A stretch of DNA of 64,000 nucleotides, taken from Flavobacterium sp. 90 (GTDB lineage: Bacteria > Bacteroidota > Bacteroidia > Flavobacteriales > Flavobacteriaceae). Where the stretch lies: assembly GCF_004339525.1 (NCBI RefSeq), contig NZ_SMGE01000001.1, positions 5,208,001 through 5,272,000 of the forward strand, written 5' to 3'. The first letter of the stretch is position 1, and the number at the start of each line of letters is the position of its first letter. Both the position numbers and the translations under genes were made by a program. A model generated the notes under the pieces. That model was not told the DNA's origin. It worked only from the letters and a program-made list of their open reading frames with translations, and ran no database searches. Shown one piece after another: positions 44,170 through 52,628 of the stretch.

Positions 44170-45153
44170 ATGAAAAGAATTGCAATTAATGGTTTTGGCC
44201 GTATAGGCAGAGCCGCGTTAAAAATTATTACCAATACTCCTGATCAGGAAGTGGTAGGAATTAATGATCTAATGAGTATCGAAAATGCTGTTTTTTTATT
44301 GCAAAGAGATAGTATTTACGGTAAATATGAAAAAGCGGTATCGTTTAAAGATGATACTATTTTTATTGAAGGAAAGGCAATTAAATATACAACAATTAAG
44401 GATCCGTCAGAACTTCCGTGGAAATCTCTAAGTGTTGATGTTGTAATAGAAAGTACCGGTTTTTTTACCAATAAACCCGATGCAGAAAAACATTTGAAGG
44501 CAGGGGCTAAATTTGTGGTTATTTCTGGTCCTACAAAGGATACTCCCACAATTGTGCACGGTGTGAATACAGAGGAAGGAAAAGTAGAAATTTTTTCATG
44601 TGGTAGCTGTACAACGAATAATATTGGCCCAATTATGGAAATTCTTGGACGACGTATAGGGATAAAAAAAGCAATTTTAAATACTACACATGCCTATACG
44701 GCTTCTCAAACTTTAGTTGATGCTCCCTCTAAAAGAGAACCAAGAATGGGACGTGCGGCCGGTCTTAATTCAGCACCAGCTGCGACGGGTGCAGCTGTGG
44801 CCGTTACAAAAGCATTACCCGAATTGGTTGGCAAATTTGATGGTATTGCCGTGCGTGTGCCGGTGCCAATTGGTTCAATATCTGATATTACTTTCGTAAC
44901 GCAAAGAGGAACTACAGTAGAAGAAATTAATGCGATTTTAACCGAAGAAGCGCAAACGCCCCGCTACAACAAAGTAGTTGAAGTTAGCCATGAGCAATTG
45001 GTTTCGAGCGACATAATTAAAAGCACTTTTGCTGCAACTGTAGATCTCGAAATGACAAGAGTGGTAGACGGAGATTTGGTTAAAGTTATGGCCTGGTACG
45101 ATAACGAATGGGGATTTACAAATCAAATGGTCAGACAGATTCAGGAACTTTAA
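44170..45153 (+). CDS. gap: Glyceraldehyde-3-phosphate dehydrogenase family protein, divergent
   Basis: A 327-residue protein with the NAD-binding GFGRIGR start and a GAPDH catalytic domain. The catalytic Cys is C147 in SCGSCTTNNI, where most have SNASCTTNCL. HAYTASQ replaces HSYTATQ, and the phosphate-binding SSTGAA loop reads PAATGAA. Core residues are kept, so it is probably active, but its substrate site may differ. It is unlikely to be the main glycolytic enzyme, since it sits in an island operon with a hydrolase, a permease and a flavin-binding protein. Confidence 0.9.
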   Translation: MKRIAINGFGRIGRAALKIITNTPDQEVVGINDLMSIENAVFLLQRDSIYGKYEKAVSFKDDTIFIEGKAIKYTTIKDPSELPWKSLSVDVVIESTGFFTNKPDAEKHLKAGAKFVVISGPTKDTPTIVHGVNTEEGKVEIFSCGSCTTNNIGPIMEILGRRIGIKKAILNTTHAYTASQTLVDAPSKREPRMGRAAGLNSAPAATGAAVAVTKALPELVGKFDGIAVRVPVPIGSISDITFVTQRGTTVEEINAILTEEAQTPRYNKVVEVSHEQLVSSDIIKSTFAATVDLEMTRVVDGDLVKVMAWYDNEWGFTNQMVRQIQEL

Positions 45154-45171
45154 ATATAAATATAATTTAAC

Positions 45172-45786
45172 ATGAATTATCAAGAATTAGCTTTCAGCGA
45201 TGCCATAAAAGAAATTCAAGAAAAAAAAGGAAGCCGGAACGGCTATGCCCGAATGGAAAAAATGTCCTACACCGATGGCTTGACAGAGCAAGAGATAGGA
45301 TTTATAGAAAGTCAGGACAGCTTTTACATGGCTTCTTATGGTGAAAATGAATTTCCCTACATACAGCATCGTGGCGGGCCACAGGGTTTTGTGAAAATAA
45401 TAGATGCAAATACAATCGGAATTGTTGATTTTGTTGGGAATCGCCAATATATTTCGGTCGGAAATATTTCAAAAAATCCTAAAGTAGCCATTATTATGGT
45501 TTCTTATCCGCAAAGAGCACGCTTAAAAATTTATGCAGAAGCTCAAATTTTAGCTGTTGAAGGCAACAGTGAATTATATGAAAAACTAAAACCTGAAGAT
45601 TATAAGTTTAAGCCGGAACAAATGATGGTTTTTAAAATTAAGGCTTATGATTGGAATTGCCCACAGCATATCACGCAACGATACACAGTTGCAGAAATCA
45701 AAGAAGTTTTTGATCTTCAAAACAAACGTATTAACGATCTTGAACAGCAAATTAAAGATTTAGAGGCGCTTCTTTCAAAAAAATAA
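45172..45786 (+). CDS. Pyridoxamine-phosphate-oxidase-like FMN-binding protein
   Basis: A 204-residue split-barrel flavin-binding protein of the PNPOx-like superfamily. The core includes FYMASYGENEFPYIQHRGG and GNRQYISVGNISKNPKVAII. The C-terminus (about 175-204) is a short coiled coil, with the register LQNKRINDLEQQIKDLEALL. It starts 18 bp after the GAPDH stop. Relatives bind FMN or F420 and reduce or detoxify small molecules; the specific role is unknown. Confidence 0.85.
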   Translation: MNYQELAFSDAIKEIQEKKGSRNGYARMEKMSYTDGLTEQEIGFIESQDSFYMASYGENEFPYIQHRGGPQGFVKIIDANTIGIVDFVGNRQYISVGNISKNPKVAIIMVSYPQRARLKIYAEAQILAVEGNSELYEKLKPEDYKFKPEQMMVFKIKAYDWNCPQHITQRYTVAEIKEVFDLQNKRINDLEQQIKDLEALLSKK

Positions 45787-45946
45787 AACTAAATACTAGA
45801 TTATTTTTTAATGGTATAAAACTGTTTGGGAATAAGGGATATAAAAACATGATTTTTATTTCTTAATCTAGATTAATGGATGTTGCGGATCTTCGGAAGT
45901 AAATTTGTGTAAGAAAATTAAGAACAACTTAAATACATATAGCACC

Positions 45947-46885
45947 ATGGAAAATAAAATTTTAGGCTTACACCATATTACTGCAATTGCAGGTGATGCT
46001 AAACGCAACTTTAACTTTTACGCTAATATACTTGGATTAAGATTCATCAAAAAAACAGTAAATTTTGATGATCTGGGAACCTATCATTTTTACTTTGGTG
46101 ATGAAGTAGGGAGCGCCGGAACAATCTTAACTTTTTTCCCTTGGGGAGAAGGCATTCAACAGGGCAGAAAAGGATCTGGAATGGCAACTGAAATTGGATA
46201 TTCTGTTCCAAAAGGAAGCCTTGATTTCTGGCAGAAACGTTTTGAGCAATACAATGTAATATACAATAAACCAGCTGAAAAATTCGGAGAAAAGTACCTT
46301 ACTTTTCTTGATCCAGACGGGTTAAAATTAGAGTTAATAGAGTCTAAAACAGATGATAACAGAAAACCTTGGGAAACAGATGAAGCAAAAGCAGATGTAG
46401 CTACAAAAGGCTTCCATAACATTACGCTCACTTTAAATAGCGTAAAAGCAACTGCTGCAATCTTAACAGAAATATTTGGCTACAAGTTGATTGATCAGGA
46501 TGTAAATCGTTATCGTTATGCAACAGATGCCGTAGAAAATGCCGCAATTGTTGACTTAGTAGAATTGGCTGGTGAAAAACGAGGTTTAAACGCAAATGGT
46601 ACAGTTCACCACGTTGCTTTTCGTGTAAAAAATGATGAGATTTTAATGCACTTCCGTGAAAAAATCGAAGCATACGGATTATCAATTACACCGCAGATCG
46701 ACAGACAATATTTCCATTCTTTGTATTTCAGAGAACCAGAAGGCGTTTTGTTTGAAATAGCAACAGATAATCCCGGATTTACAGTAGATGAAAGCTTAGA
46801 AGAATTGGGGCAAAATTTAAAACTTCCTCAACAGTACGAATCTCAAAGAGCTAGTATTGAAAAACATTTGGTCAAAATTAATTAA
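45947..46885 (+). CDS. Glyoxalase-fold ring-cleaving dioxygenase, MhqO/PcpA-like
   Basis: A 312-residue extradiol-type dioxygenase with two vicinal-oxygen-chelate domains. I chose the ATG at 45947 over the TTG at 45905, since MENKILGLHHITA is the normal family start. Fe(II) ligand regions are LHHITA (H9/H10), VHHVAFRV and VLFEIATD. Relatives open hydroquinone or catechol rings, and B. subtilis MhqO/CatE respond to quinones. This fits the upstream tyrosinase and DoxX genes. The proline-iminopeptidase-like gene follows after 39 bp. Confidence 0.9.
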   Translation: MENKILGLHHITAIAGDAKRNFNFYANILGLRFIKKTVNFDDLGTYHFYFGDEVGSAGTILTFFPWGEGIQQGRKGSGMATEIGYSVPKGSLDFWQKRFEQYNVIYNKPAEKFGEKYLTFLDPDGLKLELIESKTDDNRKPWETDEAKADVATKGFHNITLTLNSVKATAAILTEIFGYKLIDQDVNRYRYATDAVENAAIVDLVELAGEKRGLNANGTVHHVAFRVKNDEILMHFREKIEAYGLSITPQIDRQYFHSLYFREPEGVLFEIATDNPGFTVDESLEELGQNLKLPQQYESQRASIEKHLVKIN

Positions 46886-46924
46886 GAATTTTTAGAGAAA
46901 CATAAATAAATTTAAACATCGCCC

Positions 46925-47971
46925 ATGATCGCTTACAAGAACATTTTTTTACTAGCCTTAGTTGCATTTTTTCTAAATGCATGTAATAAAGAAAACAGTT
47001 TAGAAAATAAAAACACAACTGTAACCAATTATGTAACAGATACTACTTCGGGAATCAAAACGGGTGGCGTAAAGGTGGTACAAATTACGACACCAAAAGG
47101 TAAATTTAATGTATGGACAAAAAGAATTGGAAATAATCCAAAAATCAAGGTGCTGCTTCTTAATGGTGGTCCAGGCGCAACACATGAGTATTTTGAATGT
47201 ATGGAAAGTTTTTTGCCAGCAGAAGGTATCGAGTTTATTTATTACGATCAACTAGGAACGGGTAATTCTGATAATCCAGACGATCCTGCACTTTGGGATT
47301 TGCCACGCTTTGTAGAGGAAGTTGAGCAGGTGCGTGTGGCTTTAAAACTCAACAAGGATAACTTTTATTTATTAGGCCATTCGTGGGGAGGAATTTTAGC
47401 AGCACAATATGCGCTTAAATATCAACAAAATTTAAAAGGATTGATCATTTCAAATATGATGATGAGTGCGACAGAATATGATAAATATGCAAAAGAAGTA
47501 CTGGCGAAGCAATTAGATCCAAAAGTTTTAGCCAAAATCAGGGAAATCGAAAAAAATAAAGATTTTGAAAATCCGGAATACATGGGATTACTTGTGCCTA
47601 ATTTTTATTCGAAACATATTTTACGTTTAGATGCAAGTTTGTGGCCGGAACCCGTTAATCGTGCTTTTAGCAAAATTAACCAATCGCTGTATGTTACGAT
47701 GCAGGGACCAAGCGAATTTGGTCTTTCGGGCAAACTTGAAAAATGGGATGTTACAAAAGAGCTTCCTAATATTACAATACCAACGTTATCTATTGGCGCA
47801 AAATACGATACGATGAATCCGGAACACATGAAATGGATAGCGACACAGGTTAAAAACGGAACGTATTTGTATTGTGATAAAGGAAGTCACATGAGTATGT
47901 ATGATGACCAGCAGACCTACATGAAAGGTTTAATTAAATTTTTAAAAGATACAGATCGTAGTAAGAATTAA
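46925..47971 (+). CDS. Proline-iminopeptidase-type alpha/beta hydrolase lipoprotein
   Basis: A 348-residue exported serine hydrolase. The lipobox FLNAC puts the lipidated Cys near residue 20. The oxyanion/NGGPGATHEY motif and the nucleophile S153 in LGHSWGG mark the proline iminopeptidase family, with GSHMSMYDD near the catalytic His. It cleaves N-terminal prolines or related small amides. It is the last gene of the island's plus-strand part and is followed by a strong hairpin. Confidence 0.9.
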   Translation: MIAYKNIFLLALVAFFLNACNKENSLENKNTTVTNYVTDTTSGIKTGGVKVVQITTPKGKFNVWTKRIGNNPKIKVLLLNGGPGATHEYFECMESFLPAEGIEFIYYDQLGTGNSDNPDDPALWDLPRFVEEVEQVRVALKLNKDNFYLLGHSWGGILAAQYALKYQQNLKGLIISNMMMSATEYDKYAKEVLAKQLDPKVLAKIREIEKNKDFENPEYMGLLVPNFYSKHILRLDASLWPEPVNRAFSKINQSLYVTMQGPSEFGLSGKLEKWDVTKELPNITIPTLSIGAKYDTMNPEHMKWIATQVKNGTYLYCDKGSHMSMYDDQQTYMKGLIKFLKDTDRSKN

Positions 47972-48020
47972 ATGCTTGAATATAAATTTAAGCTTTAAGA
48001 ATTAGTTGTTCTCTAAGTGT

Positions 48021-48062
48021 AATAATAAAAGAAAGATGCTCAGGCATCTTTCTTTTATTATT
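48021..48062 (+). terminator. Terminator after the proline-iminopeptidase-like gene
   Basis: AATAATAAAAGAAAGATGC pairs with GCATCTTTCTTTTATTATT around TCAG, a near-perfect 19-bp stem. Confidence 0.85.
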
Positions 48063-48357
48063 AGAAGCAATAGGTTTTTAATACTGTAGTTAATTCTGTA
48101 TGCTGATTGTATCTCAAATATGTTTTAACTTATTTTGTATGAGAAGTTAATTTCTGGGAAAGAAAGTAACAAATCAGTGTTTACAAGACCTCACAGATAA
48201 TAGATGAAAGAGTGGTACATTTTTAAACCAAATAAAACAAAAGAAAAGCAAGTAAATGTTAATTTGACTAAATTTTGATTGTTTTTAATAATATTAAGTG
48301 GATTTAAGCATCGTTATTTGCCCCTAAAATACACATAAAAGAGATTTTTTCTTTTAT

Positions 48358-48535
48358 GGTACAATTACGGTACAAAAAGTGTCTTTTGAGGTAAAATATA
48401 TAGGATTTTTAGCTTAAGATTTAACGCAAATTTAAATAAATATGTTAAAATTATATTAATTATTTTCCGATGCAGAAATTAATATTTTAATGTTTACTGG
48501 GCTTTCCAGATTTTAAGGTACAAATGAGGTACAAA
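48358..48535 (+). repeat. Right copy of the island-flanking direct repeat
   Basis: Block A (48358-48379) and block B (48461-48525, with GATGCAGAAATTA, TGTTTACTGG and AGGTACAAAT) match the blocks at 17932-18130 in order and orientation. Here block B ends with two GGTACAAAT words 11 bp apart (GGTACAAATGAGGTACAAAT). The spacing between blocks is 112 bp, against about 143 bp on the left. Confidence 0.6.
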
Positions 48536-48745
48536 TTTTAGCAAAATATCGAAAACAAACCACATTCATTTTTTTGTTGAAACATAAAAAAAAGTTAAAG
48601 TGCAAAATAATCTATTTTAAGAAGATATTAACACTCTTGTTTGAGTAAAAGTACATAATTTAATTTTAAATAAAATTTCGTGCTAATGAAAAATTTGGAT
48701 TCAACGTAAATTTTGCAATTTCTCGAAATCGCTGATAGATGATGT

Positions 48746-49888
48746 TTATTGATCTTGGTCTTCATCAAAGATATCGTCAAATATGTCCCTGTAAGCAATG
48801 TTTGGCTTCCTGTCTTTTTGTAATTCGGGTAACCCAAAACAATAAGGTCGAATATCTATCAATATATGTCTTTTACCTTCTATTTCTTCAATTTCTACAT
48901 TTCTAATTTTTCCAAATATCATATATACAGTCCGGTTACTAGTTCTCCATTTTGCTGAGCTTGAAGTGAAAAATTTCGGATCTACTAGCCATTCTACAGA
49001 GAATGGTTTTTTTTGAATATGAAATTTCATAAACTCAGATTCGTTAGATATTGAATTTGGAAGTTTAGAACTATATAATCCACCAACATAAAAACAATAT
49101 TCACCAACGATACCTTCTTTTACTGATTTCTGTGTAAGTAAGGTATCTAAATCTTTGAAATTTAAAGTGGCAAGTACTTTTTTAAAGATCTCATAATAGT
49201 GAAATAGCAGCATTGCTGAGCCTAAAGGATTAAAAAATATTAACGGAGTAGAAGGATTATCTGCTATTTTTGAAACTTTATTTAAATTTATATTTCCATC
49301 GATTTTTATAAGTTTATCTTTTATAAGTGTTGCAGTGTAAGTTGTTTCAGGCACACCTCCAAAAAGTTCAATACAAAGCTCTAAAATCCTGGGAATATTA
49401 ATAAAATCAATTTCGAATATGTTGCCATTTCTTGACGCTTTTTCAATGTTTCTATTTTTTACTTCCTTTTCCCATGTTTCTTTTGCTTTATATATTTGAT
49501 CTTGTGTAAGTTTCAAAGTTAAGGATTTGCCAGTTTTATGTGCTAAATCGTGGTCATCAGGACATAGAACAGCTAAATTATAATATTGGTTATTTTGACT
49601 TACAGAAAACTCTTCTATATGGTGAATAATGTATGATTTTCCTTTTGTTCCTTTACAAATACAACAGGTGTAATTTGAATTTTTCAGTAATGCTTCAACT
49701 GTATTTACATCAATAGCTTTTCTAGTTATACATTCCTTAACTAATTCAACTTCAGCAACACTTAATCCATATTTTTCAACTAGATTTTTATTTGATGTCT
49801 TTTCAAAGGTTGTTTTGGGAAGACTAAGCGACTTTAGTTTTTGGGTTAAATCACTCGGGACACCATATTGAATGTATGTATTTACCAT
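48746..49888 (-). CDS. HNH endonuclease-domain protein
   Basis: A 380-residue protein. The HNH part lies at about 65-125: a CCICKGTKGKSYIIHHIEE segment with zinc-type cysteines and the double His, then CPDDHDLAHKTG. The C-terminal 160-380 region is a separate domain I do not recognise, with no membrane segments. HNH proteins act as nicking or restriction nucleases. The gene is monocistronic and follows the right island repeat. Its role in defence or mobility is a possibility, not shown. Confidence 0.8.
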   Translation of the reverse strand: MVNTYIQYGVPSDLTQKLKSLSLPKTTFEKTSNKNLVEKYGLSVAEVELVKECITRKAIDVNTVEALLKNSNYTCCICKGTKGKSYIIHHIEEFSVSQNNQYYNLAVLCPDDHDLAHKTGKSLTLKLTQDQIYKAKETWEKEVKNRNIEKASRNGNIFEIDFINIPRILELCIELFGGVPETTYTATLIKDKLIKIDGNINLNKVSKIADNPSTPLIFFNPLGSAMLLFHYYEIFKKVLATLNFKDLDTLLTQKSVKEGIVGEYCFYVGGLYSSKLPNSISNESEFMKFHIQKKPFSVEWLVDPKFFTSSSAKWRTSNRTVYMIFGKIRNVEIEEIEGKRHILIDIRPYCFGLPELQKDRKPNIAYRDIFDDIFDEDQDQ

Positions 49889-50040
49889 GTATTGTGTTTG
49901 AAATTTTTATAAAATCCCACCATAATATTGGATTTGAGACTAAATTAGCCTCTATTTTAGGATTTACCAAATCATCCGATTTAGTAGGATTCTATAGTTA
50001 ATGAAAAAATAGTTTTTTACCTAACATGTATTTCTGAGTT

Positions 50041-50889
50041 CTAAAAATACTTGCAATAACCTACTAGATGAAAATAATCTTCTTTTAATTCTTCTTCAAG
50101 AGTTAAATATTTTTTCTTTATTCTTTGAATTACAAGAAAAAAATACCCAAAAATAGCAATAACTACTATTGATAGTAGAAATATAAATAAGCCCTTAATA
50201 CTAAATATTAAAGAGTAGATTGATTCAATACTTAATTCTAATTCTGGTTCTTTACCAATTTCGATAGGCATTAAATGCAGTGGATAAATTACAGTCAGAA
50301 AAAAACCGAAAGCTAATATGTATAAGGTGTATTTAAAAGAATCTAAACCGTTTTTGACAATTAAGAAATCAGATCTTACATCTTTAAATTTATTAATCAA
50401 AGTAGAACTATCTATTTGTAATTGGTTAATTAGTTCTCTTTCCTGGCCTAACTTATCCCATATTCCATTAGGGGCTAAAATCATTGGAGATCCACGGAAC
50501 GTTCCAAGACCGGTATTTCGTGGAGAGTGATTGACTATCATTTCATTTAATTTCATTAAACATTCATCTGTTTTAAATAAATGTGATTCAAGTGAAAAAA
50601 GTAACGTCAATTTCTCGTTATCACTTAAATTTAAAAAATTACCTTCTCTAATTGCATCGACCACATCATGACTATGTTCAATATTTAAACGATCATACCA
50701 TCCAAATTTTCTAATAGAAATTCTCTTAATTATATCGTTATAATCGATTATAAGTTTTGATATTTGACTATCATAGGTCTCTTGTTTTTCATTTTCTCCT
50801 AATAGTTTTGAAATTACAAAAGCTGCTACAATTGAAATTAATCCTGCAGCAGATTGTGATAACGTAGAAAAAAAAGTATTCCAATCCAT
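50041..50889 (-). CDS. Hypothetical membrane protein
   Basis: A 282-residue protein with three likely membrane helices: near 8-29 (FSTLSQSAAGLISIVAAFVI), near 184-205 (TLYILAFGFFLTVIYPLHL) and near 234-257 (LFIFLLSIVVIAIFGYFFLV). The central 30-180 part is hydrophilic and helical. I recognise no family. It lies 152 bp upstream of the HNH gene and 155 bp after the DUF4238 gene, so each probably has its own promoter. Confidence 0.7.
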   Translation of the reverse strand: MDWNTFFSTLSQSAAGLISIVAAFVISKLLGENEKQETYDSQISKLIIDYNDIIKRISIRKFGWYDRLNIEHSHDVVDAIREGNFLNLSDNEKLTLLFSLESHLFKTDECLMKLNEMIVNHSPRNTGLGTFRGSPMILAPNGIWDKLGQERELINQLQIDSSTLINKFKDVRSDFLIVKNGLDSFKYTLYILAFGFFLTVIYPLHLMPIEIGKEPELELSIESIYSLIFSIKGLFIFLLSIVVIAIFGYFFLVIQRIKKKYLTLEEELKEDYFHLVGYCKYF

Positions 50890-51044
50890 ATTAGTAAAAT
50901 TTAATATTTTTAATTACGTAGAAAGCTTTGATCGATTGATCGAGTAGGAGCCCATATTTCAGATTATTCGCTCTAACCGAAGATATAAAATAAACAGTAA
51001 TTCAAATAGGAGATCACTAACTGAAATGGTTCTTGGCAGTATTT

Positions 51045-51902
51045 TTATTGAATTTGCATATCTGTCGGTTCATAATGATTACAAAATATTAAATATTCAT
51101 CACAATCCCGACCAACTTTTAAGCTGATTTTTTCAAATAGTTCGTAAGGGATTTTATTTACTTTATCAATGCGTAATTTCCGTAAGGGATTGTCTGTTTT
51201 TTCAGATTCAGGATGGTACATAAAAAGACAAAAATCTTTCGATAATGGGAAATAGATTTCCGTTTCTACCGGAATAAGCCAATAGTAAATTCCTTGATTA
51301 TCTAAATGAATCGGACTATCAGTTGTAATCCAGCCTTTTCCATCGCAATCTCTAATTATAACCTTTTTGAAAGTTCTAAAAACATTTAACAAGTGATTCA
51401 TCAAAGTCCCCAGCGCTAGATTTAATTGGAAATCTTTACCGAAATGATCCAGAACCAATTTGTTTTCTTCTGTATCATTTGAAAACATGGTTATTTCAGT
51501 AATTAGCTTGTCCCTAGTTTGATCATCATTTAGTAAATCATTAATATATCTTCTGAATGGATTTGTTCTGCATAGCAGATTTGCAACAAAATGATTTAGA
51601 ACATCTTTATCTTTTTCTGTTAACCTTTTTTGATTATGAAGATTTGAAATTACTGTACGATAAAAATTTTCCACTTCACTGCTCAAATTTTCAAAATGTC
51701 TTTTTATTTCAAAATCATCAATTGGTAAATCAAAAATATTAGTCTCTGCAGTAAAATTTTTAATAAGGACGTTTTCAGTTTTTTTTTCTCCCATTTTATA
51801 AACCGAAAGCCAGTAATCTTTGTCAATTTTGTATCCAAATTGTTTTAAATAAACCTGAGAAACTTTATGTTGTTGCTGATAAATAGGTTCTTCTTTCTTC
51901 AT
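51045..51902 (-). CDS. DUF4238-domain protein
   Basis: A 285-residue cytosolic protein. The start QQHKVSQVYLKQFG is the usual DUF4238 opening, a family of unknown function that sometimes lies in defence or mobile regions. Later conserved elements are FLCRTNPFR-like LLCRTNPFRRYI near 110, and GWITTDSPIHLD, which resembles a nuclease-like acidic motif. No enzyme activity can be assigned. Confidence 0.8.
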   Translation of the reverse strand: MKKEEPIYQQQHKVSQVYLKQFGYKIDKDYWLSVYKMGEKKTENVLIKNFTAETNIFDLPIDDFEIKRHFENLSSEVENFYRTVISNLHNQKRLTEKDKDVLNHFVANLLCRTNPFRRYINDLLNDDQTRDKLITEITMFSNDTEENKLVLDHFGKDFQLNLALGTLMNHLLNVFRTFKKVIIRDCDGKGWITTDSPIHLDNQGIYYWLIPVETEIYFPLSKDFCLFMYHPESEKTDNPLRKLRIDKVNKIPYELFEKISLKVGRDCDEYLIFCNHYEPTDMQIQ

Positions 51903-52005
51903 TTAAACTTTTTTGCAGTTTTGGATCTATAATGTTAGAGTTTGCTTATTACAACGCTTTTGAACTAAATTTAACTTAGTTTTCAGATTGCTTTATCATT
52001 CCATT

Positions 52006-52341
52006 TTACTTTTTCAGGACTTCAATCTGATTGTAAACAAAAATCTTTGCCGCTTCTGGCTCTCCTTTGGTTCCATACCCTTTAGGAATTCCTTTTCCAG
52101 GTTTAAATTTACCTTTTACAGCAACTTTAAATGGTAATGTTTTTCCGTCCCAAAGTTTATCTGCATCAGGGAGTTTTTTATTTTCTCTCTCTAGATATAT
52201 ATTTTCTTTTTCATCTTTTACTTTCCATTGAGCGCAAGGACATGAAATGGCAGAATATAATGCAATTATTTTTTTTTCTTTGCTATCACTACCACTGATT
52301 AAAAGTAAAATTGCTGATATGAATACTATTAGTTTTGTCAT
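52006..52341 (-). CDS. Small secreted protein of unknown function
   Basis: A 111-residue protein with a signal peptide ending near residue 18 (LLISGSDS). The mature part is short and polar, with a SCPCAQWK cysteine pair and a VKGKFKPGKGIPKGYGTKG loop. I do not recognise it. It appears monocistronic. Confidence 0.65.
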   Translation of the reverse strand: MTKLIVFISAILLLISGSDSKEKKIIALYSAISCPCAQWKVKDEKENIYLERENKKLPDADKLWDGKTLPFKVAVKGKFKPGKGIPKGYGTKGEPEAAKIFVYNQIEVLKK

Positions 52342-52628
52342 TTTTTTTAGGATTTGGTTTTAATATTCTATTTAAATTTCGTCCCTATTTGATTAATTAT
52401 AGAGTTAAGAGTATGGTAATTCTATTAACCGTAAATATAATTAATTTTGAAAAAGTTCCATTCCTGAAATATATAAACATTTTTAGAATAAGAAGTTGAT
52501 GAAAATATTTACATGTTTTATTCGTTGTAGAGTTCTCGTCTTCAATCAGTAACTTGTTGATTGCCGTTTCCGAGTTTTTAAAATATTTGATTTCAAATTC
52601 TTTCCAATTAGTTTTTTTTGAAATTAAA

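Larger units (their letters stand above)
47972..48745. other. Long intergenic region at the right edge of the accessory island
   Basis: 774 bp without a credible gene. It holds a terminator (48021-48062) and the right direct-repeat blocks (48358-48379, 48461-48525). AT content is very high. No tRNA fragment like that on the left was found here. Confidence 0.6.

Noticed and set aside
44170..45153. GAPDH-ArsJ organoarsenical resistance pair
   Set aside because: The neighbouring permease is a TauE/SafE-type protein, not ArsJ of the major facilitator type, and no ars genes are present.
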